DNA of 64,000 nucleotides from Metallyticus violacea (GCA_030762175.1 CM060830.1:44566501-44630500); one strand, 5' to 3'. Counted from the stretch's first letter, positions 14,201 to 29,200 are shown. The notes: generated by a model from the sequence alone, not told the origin. Program-made: numbers and translations.

Positions 14201-17200
14201 TACTGTTACTAGCTCGCACAAAAAGTTGCAACATTCCCTTATTAAAATAAGGATATAAAAATACATACAACTCATATAAGCTTCTCTAGAATTTTCCACA
14301 AATTTAATAGATAATTAAAATATATATAAATATCCATGCATTTACCTCTAACACATTTTTCTTTTTGGAATAGGTCTTTCCATTACTAATTTGCTGGTCA
14401 TTCATTGAAGCAATTTATATAACTGTATTTCGGTTTTGTGAAATGGAAGTTATTTCCTTATTGTTTTACACTGCATAGGTGTACAACATTAATCTTTGTG
14501 CATGAAATATGTACAAAGTGAAAATAAAATAACTAGAAATAAATTGAACTTAAATGCAAAGTGCATTTAGCAGACTAGCTATTTCATAAATAAGTGATAT
14601 TTAATGTCATTAGCTTTTGTTTCACTTATTTATATTATTTATTTGTTAATTTTTTGTATGTGCAATTAGTACTAAGTATTGAAGTATGGTGTTTCTAAAC
14701 TTAAAAAAGGTACTATATGTTACCAATGTGTAGTTATTCATACCTGGATTAACTCTGTGTAGTAGAAAGCTTTCCATATACTGTGGGTTACTGCCTTGCC
14801 TCACTTTAGTCTTATGTTTCTGTCTCTTACTTGGCAGCATCACTAGTCGAACCTGTCAAATAGAAGGACTTACATTATCTGTTTTATATGAAATATAATA
14901 TTTACGGTTAGTCAGCTGTAAAGTGTTTGTTTCTTAAAGTTTCTTTGATCAAAGATGTTAGATTTAATTTTTTTTTTATGTAAAAAGGTCTACAGATAAC
15001 ATTTGTGCTTGTTCCTTGAATATTTTGGTAAATAGAATTACAATTAGGTAGAAAAAATTAGAGATCATGACCAGAACTCAAATAGCAGATCTTTGTACGA
15101 TGTACAATTAGCATTTCAACAGATCTTTGGTTAACCATGCTAATACTTTTCCAGAGCTACTTTGCCCTGACCAACTACAATCACGCATCTTCTTCATCTG
15201 AGTTTATTATATCCTGGAGACCTCTGAGGTTATTTCATTACAGAAATTTTATTCTCGAGAGGGAACTTGAAGCCATTCTGCTTAATAGTTAACCATGCTG
15301 TTAAGGTTAATTGAGATAACTGAATTATTCTATCTGACTCTGATACCAGACCTTAGCCTAACCCACAGTTTATGTGAAAAAAAACAACATAGTTACTCTA
15401 TTTTGTGTAAGGGTTTTATTTATAATAAATGGCAATAAATACAGAGAAAGAATGTTACAGTGTTGTTAAATTTATTTTAATTCATCTCTCTTTATTTATA
15501 AAATCAAATGGAATGCATAATACCTAGCTCTCATACACACAGTACAATGATACAATCAAATATTTCACATCACAAAGCATAGGTTGACTTATTTAAAATT
15601 GTATCTTATTCTCAGCATGGTGTCCTTTGACATTAATGCATTTTGTTCACCAATGTTCTAAATCCCTTATCTTGTCATGAAAGTCAGATTTCTCCAGGCA
15701 TGCAAATTTCCTTAACTGTTTTAAATTTTTCATCAAATAAAATTTTCTTTCCATCAAGGAATTTTCTCAGCTTTGAAAAGAGATGGAAGTGTTATAAGGA
15801 TACATCTGGGGAAAAAAGTGCATGTGGTAGCTAATCATTCCCAGTTCACTGATTTTTGCCACTGCAATGATGCATAGGTGATGTTCCACTAGGATGATAT
15901 AGTTTTAGCAACCTAGGAAACTAATGCCATGACCTTTCAAACTGACTTTTTACATTTTGCCTTCTTTAATGGTGGAAGCTTGATGCTTCCATTATTTAAA
16001 TTGCTGCTTTGTTTTTGGTGTATAGTTGTGCACCCATGTTTCATCATTGAATTTACAGACAAAATAAGCTGGATCTCTCTGAAAACACACCAGACTTTGT
16101 ATTCTGATTCTCTTTTTGTCTGATATCAACAATCATGGCACTTACTTGCAGATATTTTTTAAGCATTGTTTATCCATCAAAATGTAAATACCTGATCACC
16201 AGAAGTATCTATAGACTGACATCTTTAGTTGGCAATCCACCAGTACCTATAGATCAGTTTTTCAACAATTTGTGGCATGATGATAGATTTGACTCTCTGC
16301 CACATGGGTCATCTTCTAAGCTTTGATAACTGCATTTGAACTCAGTGGTTCACTTGGAAACAGTTAATTGAAAATGAGCCACACAGTCCTGTAGAATATT
16401 GGTCATATTTCTATGAATTTCTGTTGTTGTCAAACCATTTTTTACAAATTTTTTAACTACTGCAAGCTGTTTGGCATCTGCCATTTTTCAACGTGTATAC
16501 ACCTACAATACCTACTACAGTTTTTCACCAAGGGAAGCATTATACCACAACTGTTTCTCTGAAAGATGAGGGGGAGGGGGGGATTTGATATGGGAATTGG
16601 TTTGAAATTTGCTGTAATCTGTGGGTCATTCTTACAATTTTTCAAAGGACCGTTGTACATCCTTTAAAAGAAATGTAATTTGTTTATACTGTATATGTTG
16701 TTGCAGCTTTAGATCAATGCTAAGTACCACAAACACATCTTAACAGTTTGAGTTTCTGCTAAAAATTGAATAGATCCATGCTAACATAACCAAGGTTAGT
16801 TTTTTTACACTCCAGGGTATATTTATTTAAATTATGTTATATCAAAAAAGTTCTTTTTTATATTTTTTTCTTGGGGAAATTTAGCTACATTTAATTAAAT
16901 GTAAAATAACCTTAGAGATCTCTAAATAGACTCTGCTGAGTTTTGAATATATGAAACTAATTTAAATTTTATCTATATCTATAAAGATTATTAAATTCCA
17001 TAAATAGCCATTTATAAGGTCTGTACCTGAGTATGTGTTGCACCACCTCTATCTCGGGAAGGTATATCTCTTGCCTGAAGTACTCTTACAGTCATTTTTC
17101 TCATAGGGGCATCATAAGCAAATGCAACCTCAAGATGTCCGCACTTCGACACTAGATGGCTTTCTTGGTCTCCAAATGCACTTTGCAAATCTGTTACATC

Positions 17201-20200
17201 AAAGAGCTGCTCCTGGGGCAACACAACAATACACTACACTCACCAGTGGTACCTGTTCTCTGACATACTTGTAATATGACAAAATGTTTTAAGGGAAGCA
17301 AAATAAATGGATAATTGTACTTAAAATTTTTAAAATATTAAACAAAAATAAATAAATAAAACATAAGACAAACGAAAAAAAATAAATAAAAATTTTAAAT
17401 TTCCAATTTTTCAGAAAAAAAATTGTTCTCCTTAATACCATGATGAATTAATGAGTATTTGCCATTGATTTAGATAGAATTATATGAAATGTATAAAATG
17501 GCCTAAGTTTTAACAGAAATCTAATAGGACACACTCTTTTGATCCCTGACCTTAACTCAAGAGTATGCTTATAACAAAATCTTTGAATCCGTTAATTCTA
17601 TCTCTTAAAAGTGATTTTGGATCATTTTGATGTTTTATTAACGGAAAAATTTTGGAAAAAATGAGAAGAAATATTTCAATTTGTAGAAAATCTAAGCTAT
17701 AAACTCAATAATAAACTAACAGCTAAGAGCTCACTCGATTTATGACCAGCTTTCCTTATGCTGATATAAGAATGATGAGATATGTATAAAATACAGAAAA
17801 AATGTACTATTCATGCTCTGAACTTAAAATATGTACAGTTAAAGTATACATTTTTATCGCACAATAAGCTGGGGAAAGAAAAATTGAGTCATAAGTTCAA
17901 AAATTTTATTTGAGATATTTAAAGCAAGAATGAATTTTGTTTGTGGTTGGGTGGTAGATAAGATCCCAAATAATGTAAGTCTAAGGCAAGTATGCAAACT
18001 ATGTCCAGTCCTCTTTAATCCTTTTATTGATGATATTCTAGAAGGGGTTAGTAAACATAATATAGATGCTCCAATAATAAACAATAGAGAAATTCCAGCT
18101 CCTCATTTTGCAAATAACCAAAATTAAGAGTGAATGAAAGAAATTAACTCCAGCACTGAAGATAAAAAAGCAAAATTAAACTTTAACAAACATAAATGAT
18201 AATACTATTAAACAGTTGACTAATAATAATAGTAATTGGCATGCATCTCATTCAATCATCTGCCAGTAAATCAATAATATTGGTATTAATTAATGATGAA
18301 TGTAGGAATCGACATAGTGAAACGATCTTAAAATCATAGGTAGATTAAAAGTAAAACTACTTAAAATTATGTCAGCACATTAAAACACTCTTGACATTCT
18401 ACTCTTTAAGACTCAAGAGTGTTTTAATATGTTGACATGATTTTTAATTAGTTTTACTTTTAATCTACCTAAGAAAATATTGGTATTGTTTGGTTGGCAG
18501 CTGGGTTGAGGGGAATGCATAGTGGTACTGAAATTCATTACTAACCGCTGTTGACAAAAATTACATTTTTATAGATATGAGGCACTGAACTAACAATCTG
18601 CACCTTTTTGGAGAGGGAAAGCTTTCACTTTCTATGCTAATGGCCATAGATTTTTGAGACAATGAATGGAATAATTTAATGATGGCACCAGTGAGCCCAG
18701 AGTTTGTTAGCACTTGAATTATTTAACATTTACCTTTTCATTTTGAAGGGAAACAAATTATTCCCACAAAGAATTGAATTTGAGCCCACCAGTTTACAAG
18801 CAGACACTTGTAGTTGACCTATAGCAGTATATAAACTGATATCATTTTTTTTATTTGATTTATTTATGGACGCTCTTTAACATCTCAGGTCATCAGCATC
18901 CCATTCAATTCAGGGCATGAAACAGCAACAAATTTTGCTCAGAGGCCTCTTCTTTCAGGCTTGAGATTCTTTTTTATGCTGTAAGTGTACAACACGAGAC
19001 CCATGGCTTTATTTCCCTTCCGAAGGAAAAAATACTTAGGATTTTTACATCCAAAAAAATCCATCGATCCTGGTGGGGTTTGAACCCGCGATCTTGGGTT
19101 TAGAAGGCAAGTATGGTTATCACTACTCCACCAGGACTGACAAACTGATATCAATAATATACTTAAAGGAATTTTAATTTTATGCAAATTAAAGAATAAA
19201 ATTTTAAAACCATTTAACTTATATTCCTAATAAATATCCACTTTCATCCTTCTTCTTTTAGAATAATGGTATACTAATTTTCCATTAATCTGGCTCAGCT
19301 ATTTTTAGCCCCATAGATGCAAAGTATGATTATTTGGGATAATAATTTCAGAAATGCAAAGTACATACATCCTGGCTGTTGGCATTTTCTGCAGTGTTGG
19401 GGCTGAAATGCTGAGATGCAGTACTAGGAGCTGGAGTTGGTTGCTCCTTCTTAGGGGCAAGCGGTGTGGCCTCCTCATCCATTGTATCAATGCTGCATTG
19501 CAAAGGTAGCTTGCGATAGCCTCCACCCCTTCCATCACGATGACGCAGTGCCTTCTCCTTATGCGACTCCTCTTCACCACTTGTAGTGGAGCAACTAGAA
19601 GAGGCACTGGACCCTGCTCCGACCTTTCCCTTTTCTGCCAGAGATATGAGATCTTGAGGTGATGATCTGGACTCTGTAAAACATCATGCAATGTTATAAT
19701 ATTTTTGTTCACTCATTCATTGAGTTGTAATCGTTAAATTTAATAATTTTAAGTTAAAGTTAACAGAAAATTACAACAACAAATACCCTATAAGTTATCA
19801 ATATGAAATGTTTTCATGCATTTAGTATAAAGCCATTTATGAGGAAATAGGATAAAATTGTAAAAATAGTGATGTGGGCAGGCAGAAGATGGCTTGACAG
19901 GGATGCAAATGAAATAAATGTGAAAAATAAAAATTAAAGTGCAATATTTACCAAGCAATGAAAGCCAACAGTTTGAGAAACTTAGTGCAGGAGTCTATTG
20001 TTGGAAGATAAGATTCTGTAATAATTCTGTTATAGAAAATACTGCCAGTTATTCTGTATCTGCAGTTATAATTATAAAGTTTCTGTATCATTCTAAAGTG
20101 TTAATTTTATTAATATAAATTTGCTATATATTTTAAGAGCAATTATTGATCTCATAAGCAAAAATGCAAGGAAGACTTAATAGGATTAAAGTTTTATCTG

Positions 20201-23200
20201 AAATTTCAGTAGAATATTATAACTTCCCAAACTATATTAAAGTTGTAATCTATTTTTCCTATAATAGTGATGATAGAGATATGTAATAAACCCTAAATGA
20301 TGTGTTCATCTTTTAGTCTCAGAATTTCTTTAAAACAAGAAATAGGAATAGGGATAGGAATAGGTTATTTTTTCCTCTACTAGCATCTAAACTGATCTTT
20401 ATTTCATTGTCCTTGGCAACCTAAACAAAGTATTATTTTATTTTATGTTAATATTTTACTTCAATCCTTGAAATACATTTTTAATTAAAGAGAATTGGAG
20501 GAGAATAAGTACACTTTTGGGGTAACATTACATATTAAGAGCTAAAACAAAATTAAATAAGCAATAATTAGTTTACACAGCAATCAAATTAACACTTCTT
20601 TTAAACATCTAATTTTTCCCCTTTAACAGAACAAATTATGTTCCTTTTCATATAATAAAGCAGTCTTCTTCGAAACTAGTGGAAATAAAGTAACTTTAGT
20701 AACATCTTTCAGTATATGTAAGATTTTCTTTGTGCATTTTCATTCAGCAGGCTTATATACTCACAAAAATTCCAGAATATTTCAAGTTATTTATTCTGTA
20801 TATCCATGCCATTGATAATAGTTCACTCTGATCATATCAGCAATTGCAAATGCACATCATGTGTAATTGAAATTAAATATTACTTTCATGCCATTAGTGG
20901 AAAAAAATATCCTATGTAACATGACAGTAAACATGTTATTCACTTGTGATACTGACACCTTGGGAGATATGTTTCCACTCATGAATAAAATCCTACTTTA
21001 CTCTATTACATTAATAACTATTAATTAAAAAAAAGAAAACAAGGTACACACAATCCATTTTAGCTGCCAATTTTTAAATGTGTGTATACAGATCTTTACA
21101 TCCATCTTTACAGATTTATTTACTCAGATTCTTTTTTTTTTTTTTTTTGACTCGTTTTATTTAAGGACACTCTTTAACAGCTCAGGTCATCAGCGTCCCA
21201 TTCAATTCCGGGCGTGAAACGGCCGACAAATTTTGCTCAGAGGCCTCTTCTTTCAGGCTTGAGGTTCTTTTTCGTGCCGTAAATGTACGACACGAGACCC
21301 ACGGCTTTACTTCCCTTCCGAAGGAGGCCATACTTAGGATTATACGCCCGAAAAAATCCATCGGTTCTGGCCGGGTTCGAACCCGCGACCTTGCGTTTAG
21401 AAGGCAAGTATGGTTACCACTACGCCACCAGGACCGACTTAACACTCGTTTTTACTACTGAGGCACCACAGGCGATGAACATTGATGATACATGAGATGA
21501 AATGATATATTGGGGAAGGATTTTTTTTTAGGTAGGAAACGTTCCAGGCCTAAGTTTATGGTACCTCCCCGTTATTTGCCATTTATGAGGACTGAGGAAA
21601 ACCTGGAAAAAATCTCAGTCAGGGAGAACGGTTCTGGCGGGATTCGAACCCCAGACCTCCCGCTTACGAGTCCTCGGCCACCCGTGGCGGTACCCAGATT
21701 CTGACAAGTTACATACATGACAGGTAATGCATTGTATGTGTAGTATATTTGTTGATTGTTAGTTGAAAATGACTATAGTTGAAGATAATCAATGTTAATG
21801 TTAGGTATAATTTTTGCATAATAATAAGATTAAAGTTATCAGAAATAAATTATTTCTGTTATAATGGACATTCAAAAAGTTTTGTAACTAGCAAATCCAT
21901 TGTTGGACAATAATGTCTACAAAATGTAACTATGCAGCTGGCAACAATGGACCTTAATCTATCAAAATATGCATAGTTGCAAGTTCAAATGGCATAGTCA
22001 CTTTCATACATTATGTTGAGTTCAATCCTATGTCAATAGCTGGTGGGAAACCATGAATATTTTTAGAGAAAACTTCAGATTTTACTTTTTAATACACTAT
22101 AAACTGTAAGGCTTTTGACAAGCGGTTGCACCATTACAACTCTGTGTGTGTGTGGTGTGTGTGTGGAGAGATGGAGAGTAATTTGATGGATAAGTTTTTG
22201 AATTCAGTCCTTAGCTTGGACTTTAAGGTGACACTTGCAAAATGTTTTGAATACCCCTAGTAAAATGGTGAGTTGCTATTATAATAATAGAATCTTCAAT
22301 ACACAATACCTAGAAATTTGGCCAGGGCCAGAATTAGGTAGATGCCATTTTGTTATATTTCCAAGCACATTAACCAAATATAATATAATACAATTTTGCT
22401 TTTTACTAATTTCTGACCAATTTAAACTAAAATTTATATAACATTTTTCATTTTATTTGAACAATTTTGTTGAATATTGATTGTTATTGCTTCTCTTCTG
22501 TTACAACTATTTATTGTTAAAACAACTTAATTATTCACAATACGTTTTGTACTTCATTTAAGAATCTTAAGAATGGCTGCTCATGATCTCTGGAAATGAT
22601 ATGCAACAATGATATTAATGCAGCTAAGCATGTGCCAAAGATATTGTTTAGTGTGAGAGACAAACCAGATTATATTAAACATGCATACATGACACAATTA
22701 TCAAGCTGCAACAATGCCTAAGGAAACTGAACCATTTTAGAAAGATTATACAACAGAGTTTTCTGATACATACTAGTTTTTCTGCTATTACAGAAGCATG
22801 CAAGAATCAGAAATTTTACTGATTCAAAGCATAGAATCATTTGTGTGTTGAATAAAAAGAAAGGCCAGCATAAAATTAATTCCAAAAAAATCAAGCTAGA
22901 AAACATCACAAAAGCACTTCAAAAAATTGTTAGTCTTGTCGCATTTCAGAATGTCACATAAACAGTAGGAACATGTATAGAATCACCTGACAGGAGAAAA
23001 ATAGAAATTTGTAGTCACATTAGATGTAGCATAAGTCTACCTTAATAAATTCAACACAATAAATCCACTTTACTACCATCCAAGAAATAAATAATATCTA
23101 TTTAAAAAAAAGTACTGTAAATACTGGAAAACTATTTCCAATGGATGCATGATTATTGCAGGATACAGTTATTATGGGAGGTTAACTATGCACCATGTTG

Positions 23201-26200
23201 CTAAAAATGCAAAAGTCAGCTTCCCATACTATCAAACTGCAGTTCTGACTGCAATTTATTGCATTGACACCTCAGCTCTGTACAGAACAGCTATAAAGTT
23301 TGGATACTTCCAGTCATTAAGCATATCTCAAATTCCTTGAGGAAATGGAACATCACACAGGAATCCTGTGAAATCACCTGTTGCTTCTTTGGTGAACTTT
23401 GAACTTCTGAAAAGGGGACTGGGAAAGAGGCATACTTGTACTATAGCTGGCCAATTGAAAGCCTGTAAGGAACAGTGAGGAAAGATGGGCTTAGCTATAT
23501 TATATAAGGCTTTCTTCAGTGAAATTTGAGATACAGAGCTACATGAAAGGACATCAAATAGAGCTTGATATGACTTTCTGGCAAGACACAATTGAAATTC
23601 TATCTCAGAGACTGCAACCATACATATTATCTTTTCCTTTTATAACAATGCCTATAATTGGCAAAAAGGAGCTAATTATGCATTATAGATGCATGTGTAT
23701 GAAATTATTTATATCAAACTCATGTCAGTGTATATCTCAGCTATAAAACTCTCCATAGACTTGTATTTAGGAGCATAGTTTTCTAACATGCTTCTTTTAG
23801 GCCACATGTCTGCTAGAGAGGCACACTTAGCCATATAAACATAGTTTGAGAATTACAAACAATATACTTTAGTGTTTGTATTTTTAGGAAAGGTTAGTGA
23901 ATTAAAAGAGCACTTTGGAGTGAGAAGATTTTAGTAACAATTGATTATCTAACCTAAACTTAGGTATTCATTTTTTACACTAAACTATGGCTGGAGTTTC
24001 GAGTAATGGCGGCTTAGTGAGCAACTGAAGATGGGAGAGATTCTCCTGAAACACGTCTTACTTTTGTGTAAGTGAATGGAGGTTAGTGTGAAAAATGAAT
24101 ACTTAAGTTTAGGTTATATTGCCACTCCATTGTCAACAGCTTTGTAAGTACAATATTTATAATTGATTATCTGTATGTGAAATGACAGGTATCCACTGTA
24201 ATGCATTTAGAATATGTGTAAAACATCTACCAGATAAAAATTTTACTCCTTGTACATACTGCACTTATTTCCAACCTAAAATATGGCACCCTGCCAGTTA
24301 TTTGGGATGATAACAAACATCAGCCTTTTCCATAAGTCTGGTAGAATTACTTGGAGAGGTGGTATGCTTCAATTTAATTCAAGAGCGGCCAAAAAGGATG
24401 CATGGCAGATGTGACAAAAGTGGTAAAAAAACCTGCCATGTTTGTGAAAGTTCATGGATACAAAGTGAATGAAAGACACAGATTGTTGGTGCATAGCTAC
24501 AGACTGTATAGAGGATATATAACATTGAATTGGCATCAAAATGTGGAAATAACAATGTTTCACACAGGACCAATGCCATGTTACTTATTAAGTTGATGAA
24601 AATCAGTTCCAAACCTAGCAGGAATCACTTCAGGCAGTGATTGAAGGTCCATTTCAATCAAATTCATAATAAACATTAAGAAAGAATCCAGTGCTATGAA
24701 CATCCGGAGAAAAATATTTCAGAAAAGACATCCACTAATGGCAGTTCACAAAGCAGCATGTTTGATATGGGGTCAATGGCATCAAAACGTCACTCTGGAG
24801 GACTGGAAGCATTCATAATAAATCTGTTTGTTTGTGTTCTAATGATGTTAGGTAATACAGTGCATTGTAGATTCAATAACTTTTCATCCAGACTACACTG
24901 CAGATATTGTTCAACCTAGGAGAGGTTTGTATGGTCTGGGGATGCTTTTAATACCATGAACTAAGTTTGCTCATAGCATTGATTGAAACTAAACCAAAAT
25001 AAATATCTTGCCATTCTGAATAACCAAGTGTTGCCCTTTAAATTCAGTTCTTCATTTTACACACCACTTGTGTGCTCCATCTTTTCGGACAGTTGCCAAG
25101 TGCACAGGGATGTGACGCGACAAACGTTCTGTAACATCTCTCACCTGAACTAGATGGTAATATCTGAACCATAATCTTCAAATCTGTAGAAACTATTTGG
25201 AGCAGTACACAAAACACCAAAGCATCTATGTACTTTGTCAGAACTTTAGACCTCCTAAGTGCAAGTGACTACAAATGGTGTTCAAGCTCCTATTATAAAA
25301 AATTTAAGTCATTAACTGGTCCAGAGGTGGTTTCACTGTTATTAGGTACCTTCTACTAAAGGTAATTAATATTTTGTCTTAACAGAATTAATTCATAAAG
25401 TTGCCCAAATAAGCAATTTTTAATTTTTGCACAAACTTATTATATACATGGCATTCATAAAATCTCTGGTGGATTTCACTCGTTAATAACTGAAAAACTA
25501 TTACAGATGGCAACTTGCAGTTTTCTGCATTACAACTGTTAACTTAAAAAGTTTCTGTACACTGAGCTAGATGGCTGTCATTTCTGTAGCAACCATCATG
25601 TTTGTTTATTCAGTAAAGTAGAGGCACAGCACAAAGCAAGATACATGGATTACACTGTTTATTATCTTCTTGGACGAGTCCCCTTTTCACTTGTCTGCAA
25701 TGATTAAGAAAAACAATGTTCAGACATGGGATCTGAGAGTCCTAAAGTGGTTTCTGAAATGGAAAGAGGTATTCCAGAAGGGGAACATGGGTGTGATTAT
25801 ATGATTGGTTCATTATTTTTTCAAGAGGCAGAGATTAATGTAGTCTTGGCATGATGTAACTTTTTTTTTCCTTTCACAAAATAAACAGCTACAACAAAAC
25901 TCAATTTTCCAATGTGATGATGCACCTTCCCACTAAACCTACAGTGTTCATGATTTTGTGTGTGTGTGCATGCGTGCGTGCGTGGTTTTTTTTTTCTTTT
26001 TTTTTTTTTTTTTTCTTTTTTCCCCCAATTTTAGGTGGACTGTAGAAGTCCATGTTCAAGTGATCACAAATGATTGAAACTTTTTTTGAGTAGACAATTG
26101 TAATGCAGAAAAAAAAATTCTACTACAGTAGTTTTTAGGTTATTAATGAGTGAAAAATCATCAGAAACTTTATGAATACATTGTATTGGCAGAAGAAAAA

Positions 26201-29200
26201 GTCTCTTGAAATCCCACGTAGAGCACCCAATATTCCTAACAGCTGCAAATGTTTTCGAAACAACAAAGAGTCTTAGCTATTTCCAAAAACTCCTGATGAT
26301 AAAACTATTTTAATGTACAAAGTATATAAACTTGAAAGTGTGAAAGGAATGTGGCTAGTATTTTAGGCAAGACAAAAAATAAAAATAAAATAACCGTAAC
26401 ATTTAGCTTTAGTTCTGCAACAAGTGATATTCCAGTCTTTTCCCCAGTAATACATTTCATCTCAAGTTTAAAAATATGTTTCTACATTGTAAAGTGTACA
26501 ATGTGATTATTTACAGTGTAAAAAATGTTATTGTTTTTGTAAATTTCATGACCTACTCTTCATAATTTCCCTGTCCCAAAATGTTAAGGTGTGCTACCAG
26601 AAGTTTATGGCTAGATCCCATAGGTGAATTTAACTCACGTGCATGTGTGTAAAATCCAGGGTCAGGTCCACTGGAAGGTCCTGGGATTGGTTCCTGAGTG
26701 GCTAGTGTAAGCTGAGTTGCTGAGTGGAGACTTGCAGACTGTTGCAGACGTCTCAGAACATCTTCTTCACTGTCACTGCTTGATTCAGGTTCTTCATATG
26801 AATATGCCTTTCCTGATAATACAAAGCCAGATCAAGTATGCTATTTAGTAAATCTGAGGAAATATTTGCATTCTCTCAGTGCTTTGGATGTAATGTATGC
26901 AACAAAAATTTTAAAGTGAATTAGAGTAAGATATAGTGGAAATTGAAACTGTTAAGGTGTTTGTGACACCAGTGGAGTGCATATAGGCTATTGTTGATTT
27001 TTAGTATTGTTATATGTGCGTGTTTGTGCCTTGTATGCTTTTAAAGGTGCAGCAATAAATGACTTAAATAAAAAGGAATTCAAAATGGATGGAGAGGCAG
27101 TGTTAAGAGAGACTGTAAATATATTATCACTGAAGAAGTAAAGGAACACAGAAATGGTTGTTTATAGAAAAATAAAATTAACTACTGTATATTTAAATTA
27201 GAATGCAACATTTTCTTTAGAGCTGTACATCTACCAAGAGTTATGTGGCAATTTAATCAACAGTTGAGTTTTTCTACAGAAATGATGAGTGATCATATCA
27301 CAATTGGCTCTAGAATAAAATAAAAAATCTCTGAGGGACTCATGTGAAACTACTAACAAAACAGAGCAACTCTAAACAATGCATTTCAAATTTCTTCAGT
27401 AATGATGTGCCCTTTACTGTTCAGATACAGATAGTTATTTAATTTGTTTAAATTAATGATTTACTATGTAAAATACTACCTCTGTCCCAAAATAACTGTT
27501 GCATTTCCTCAATGGTCTTGCTCACTCTAGAAGTCAAACCAGTGGTGGTTTGTGCTAAAGGGCACAAGGTTATGTGCCCTCCCTTTATTTTGCACCATAA
27601 ATCCTTTAAACAGTTCCTGCATAAATTGCCAATTCAAAAAAATATTAATGTTTCAGTACCTGCAAATGTAGATGATTTGGTGTGCATATGTGTGAAGAGA
27701 ACATGCAAGGGCACATTCTCCTTGTGTCCAGGCTTAACAAGGCAGAATGCTTTGGCTTAAAAGGAGTAGTTATGAAGCTGATTAGCAACGAATGAGAGGG
27801 GTGTCACAGTGAAGCTTCATGAAGGGCATGCAAAATCTGTGGACTCTCCATGCACATATGCACTGAGCCTGTCCTCCACATAGCATCTACAAGAGGAGCT
27901 TCCCCAAGTGATTTTTCAGGAGGTTAACTATTACTTCCAATCAGCTCTTTGCTCTTTTATGTTAATGTGAGGAATGTAAATAATATGGAACTCTTCCACT
28001 ATAAAGGCACTCAACTAAAGCATCCATAAATAACATTACATTTTTGACATTAATTCTTGTTTCTGAACAAGAGTATGTAGCAAAACTATTAACAAAGATC
28101 TGAAATACATGAGAAACTTAAGAGCAAAGGTGAATTATTTATTTTAGTAAATGTATAGTGAATACTTTATGTGAAATAAAAATTGAATACCGATACAAAA
28201 TTTGCATTTGATATATTTGCAATTTTTTGAGGGGGGGCTAGCAGTATATTTTTGCAGATCAGTGTGATAAATGCATATTCCTGGATTCTATGCAATATTA
28301 TTTTTATAAGTTTTGCTGAACCAACTAAAATGTGCATGGGTTGACACTGAATGAAACTGAGGAACCTGGTAAGCACAGAGCATTGAACTAGAGGTAGTCA
28401 CAGAGCTCATAAAATGTGATTGGAACAATGGGTAAAGTGTTATCCATTGTTATCCATTGGGTGTTCATTAGACAAGTGCAGTGGCTATTTTGTGAATATG
28501 AGAAATTATTGACATATGTCAAAATACTACTGCACAGTTTATGTTACCAGAGGAGATAATATTCAAACAATGGGGAAGGAATGAAGAATATTGGAGATAA
28601 TTAACAGCAGGCCATTTCTGAACACCTGCTTCATGCTAGCAAAAATGGTGTCTTGCAAAGAAATGTCTGATAAAAGAAAGTGCTGAAAAATTTACCATAC
28701 AGTCTCTCCAATATAAACAAGCTACATCACAGTAGATGAACTTGTTGCCATCGTTGTGAAGGCCTCAAAGATCTTCCTGAGGAGACATTAAATAATTATT
28801 TTTTGCAGACTGCTGTATACACAAAGAGTGATTAGATATCTGAGAATACTGCTAAGATGTTAATACCATCTACTCATTATTTTTTATTAGTACTCTCTGT
28901 AGATGAGTGTTTGTATTCATTTAGTGTCAATAAATACCTCTCTAAAAGATGCAACTATTATTGTGGGGCAGAGGTAGTAATTTATGTCTATGTAGCTGTG
29001 ATTATGGAAAGTGATTTTTAAATGATTTTTGCTCTAAGTGAGTTTTGAAATGTGAATCAGTAGAGGCTACCCAAAATCTTACCTTTGGTTGGATTGAAGA
29101 AAATGTTCCTGGCAATTAGAATTTGAATATATACACTTTGACTTGCAATTAGCTTTCAATTATTATTCTGAGCATCATAGATGTGAGTATGACATTTTGG

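Larger units (their letters stand above)
19674..26638. other. Syt14 intron B/C
   Basis: Apart from the SINE pair (21.1-21.7 kb), the deleted mariner (21.9-22.3 kb), the hairpin MITE (23.95-24.17 kb) and the TIR element (25.45-26.18 kb), this 7-kb intron holds no feature I recognise. Open frames at 23149-23746 and 24369-24612 overlap on both strands and encode nothing recognisable. Confidence 0.55.

Noticed and set aside
19305..19712. 135-codon minus-strand open frame, the longest in the window
   Set aside because: It is a shadow of Syt14 exon C in another frame; only the exon frame keeps splice phase with exons B and D.
21362..21437. tRNA gene (A box and perfect B box GGTTCGAACCC)
   Set aside because: It is the head of a SINE with body, tail and target-site duplication, and the anticodon stem does not pair well. 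The same applies to heads at 33.2, 39.5, 44.5 and 52.3 kb.
22141..22166. (TG)n tract as an independent microsatellite locus
   Set aside because: It lies inside the deleted mariner copy and is reported there.
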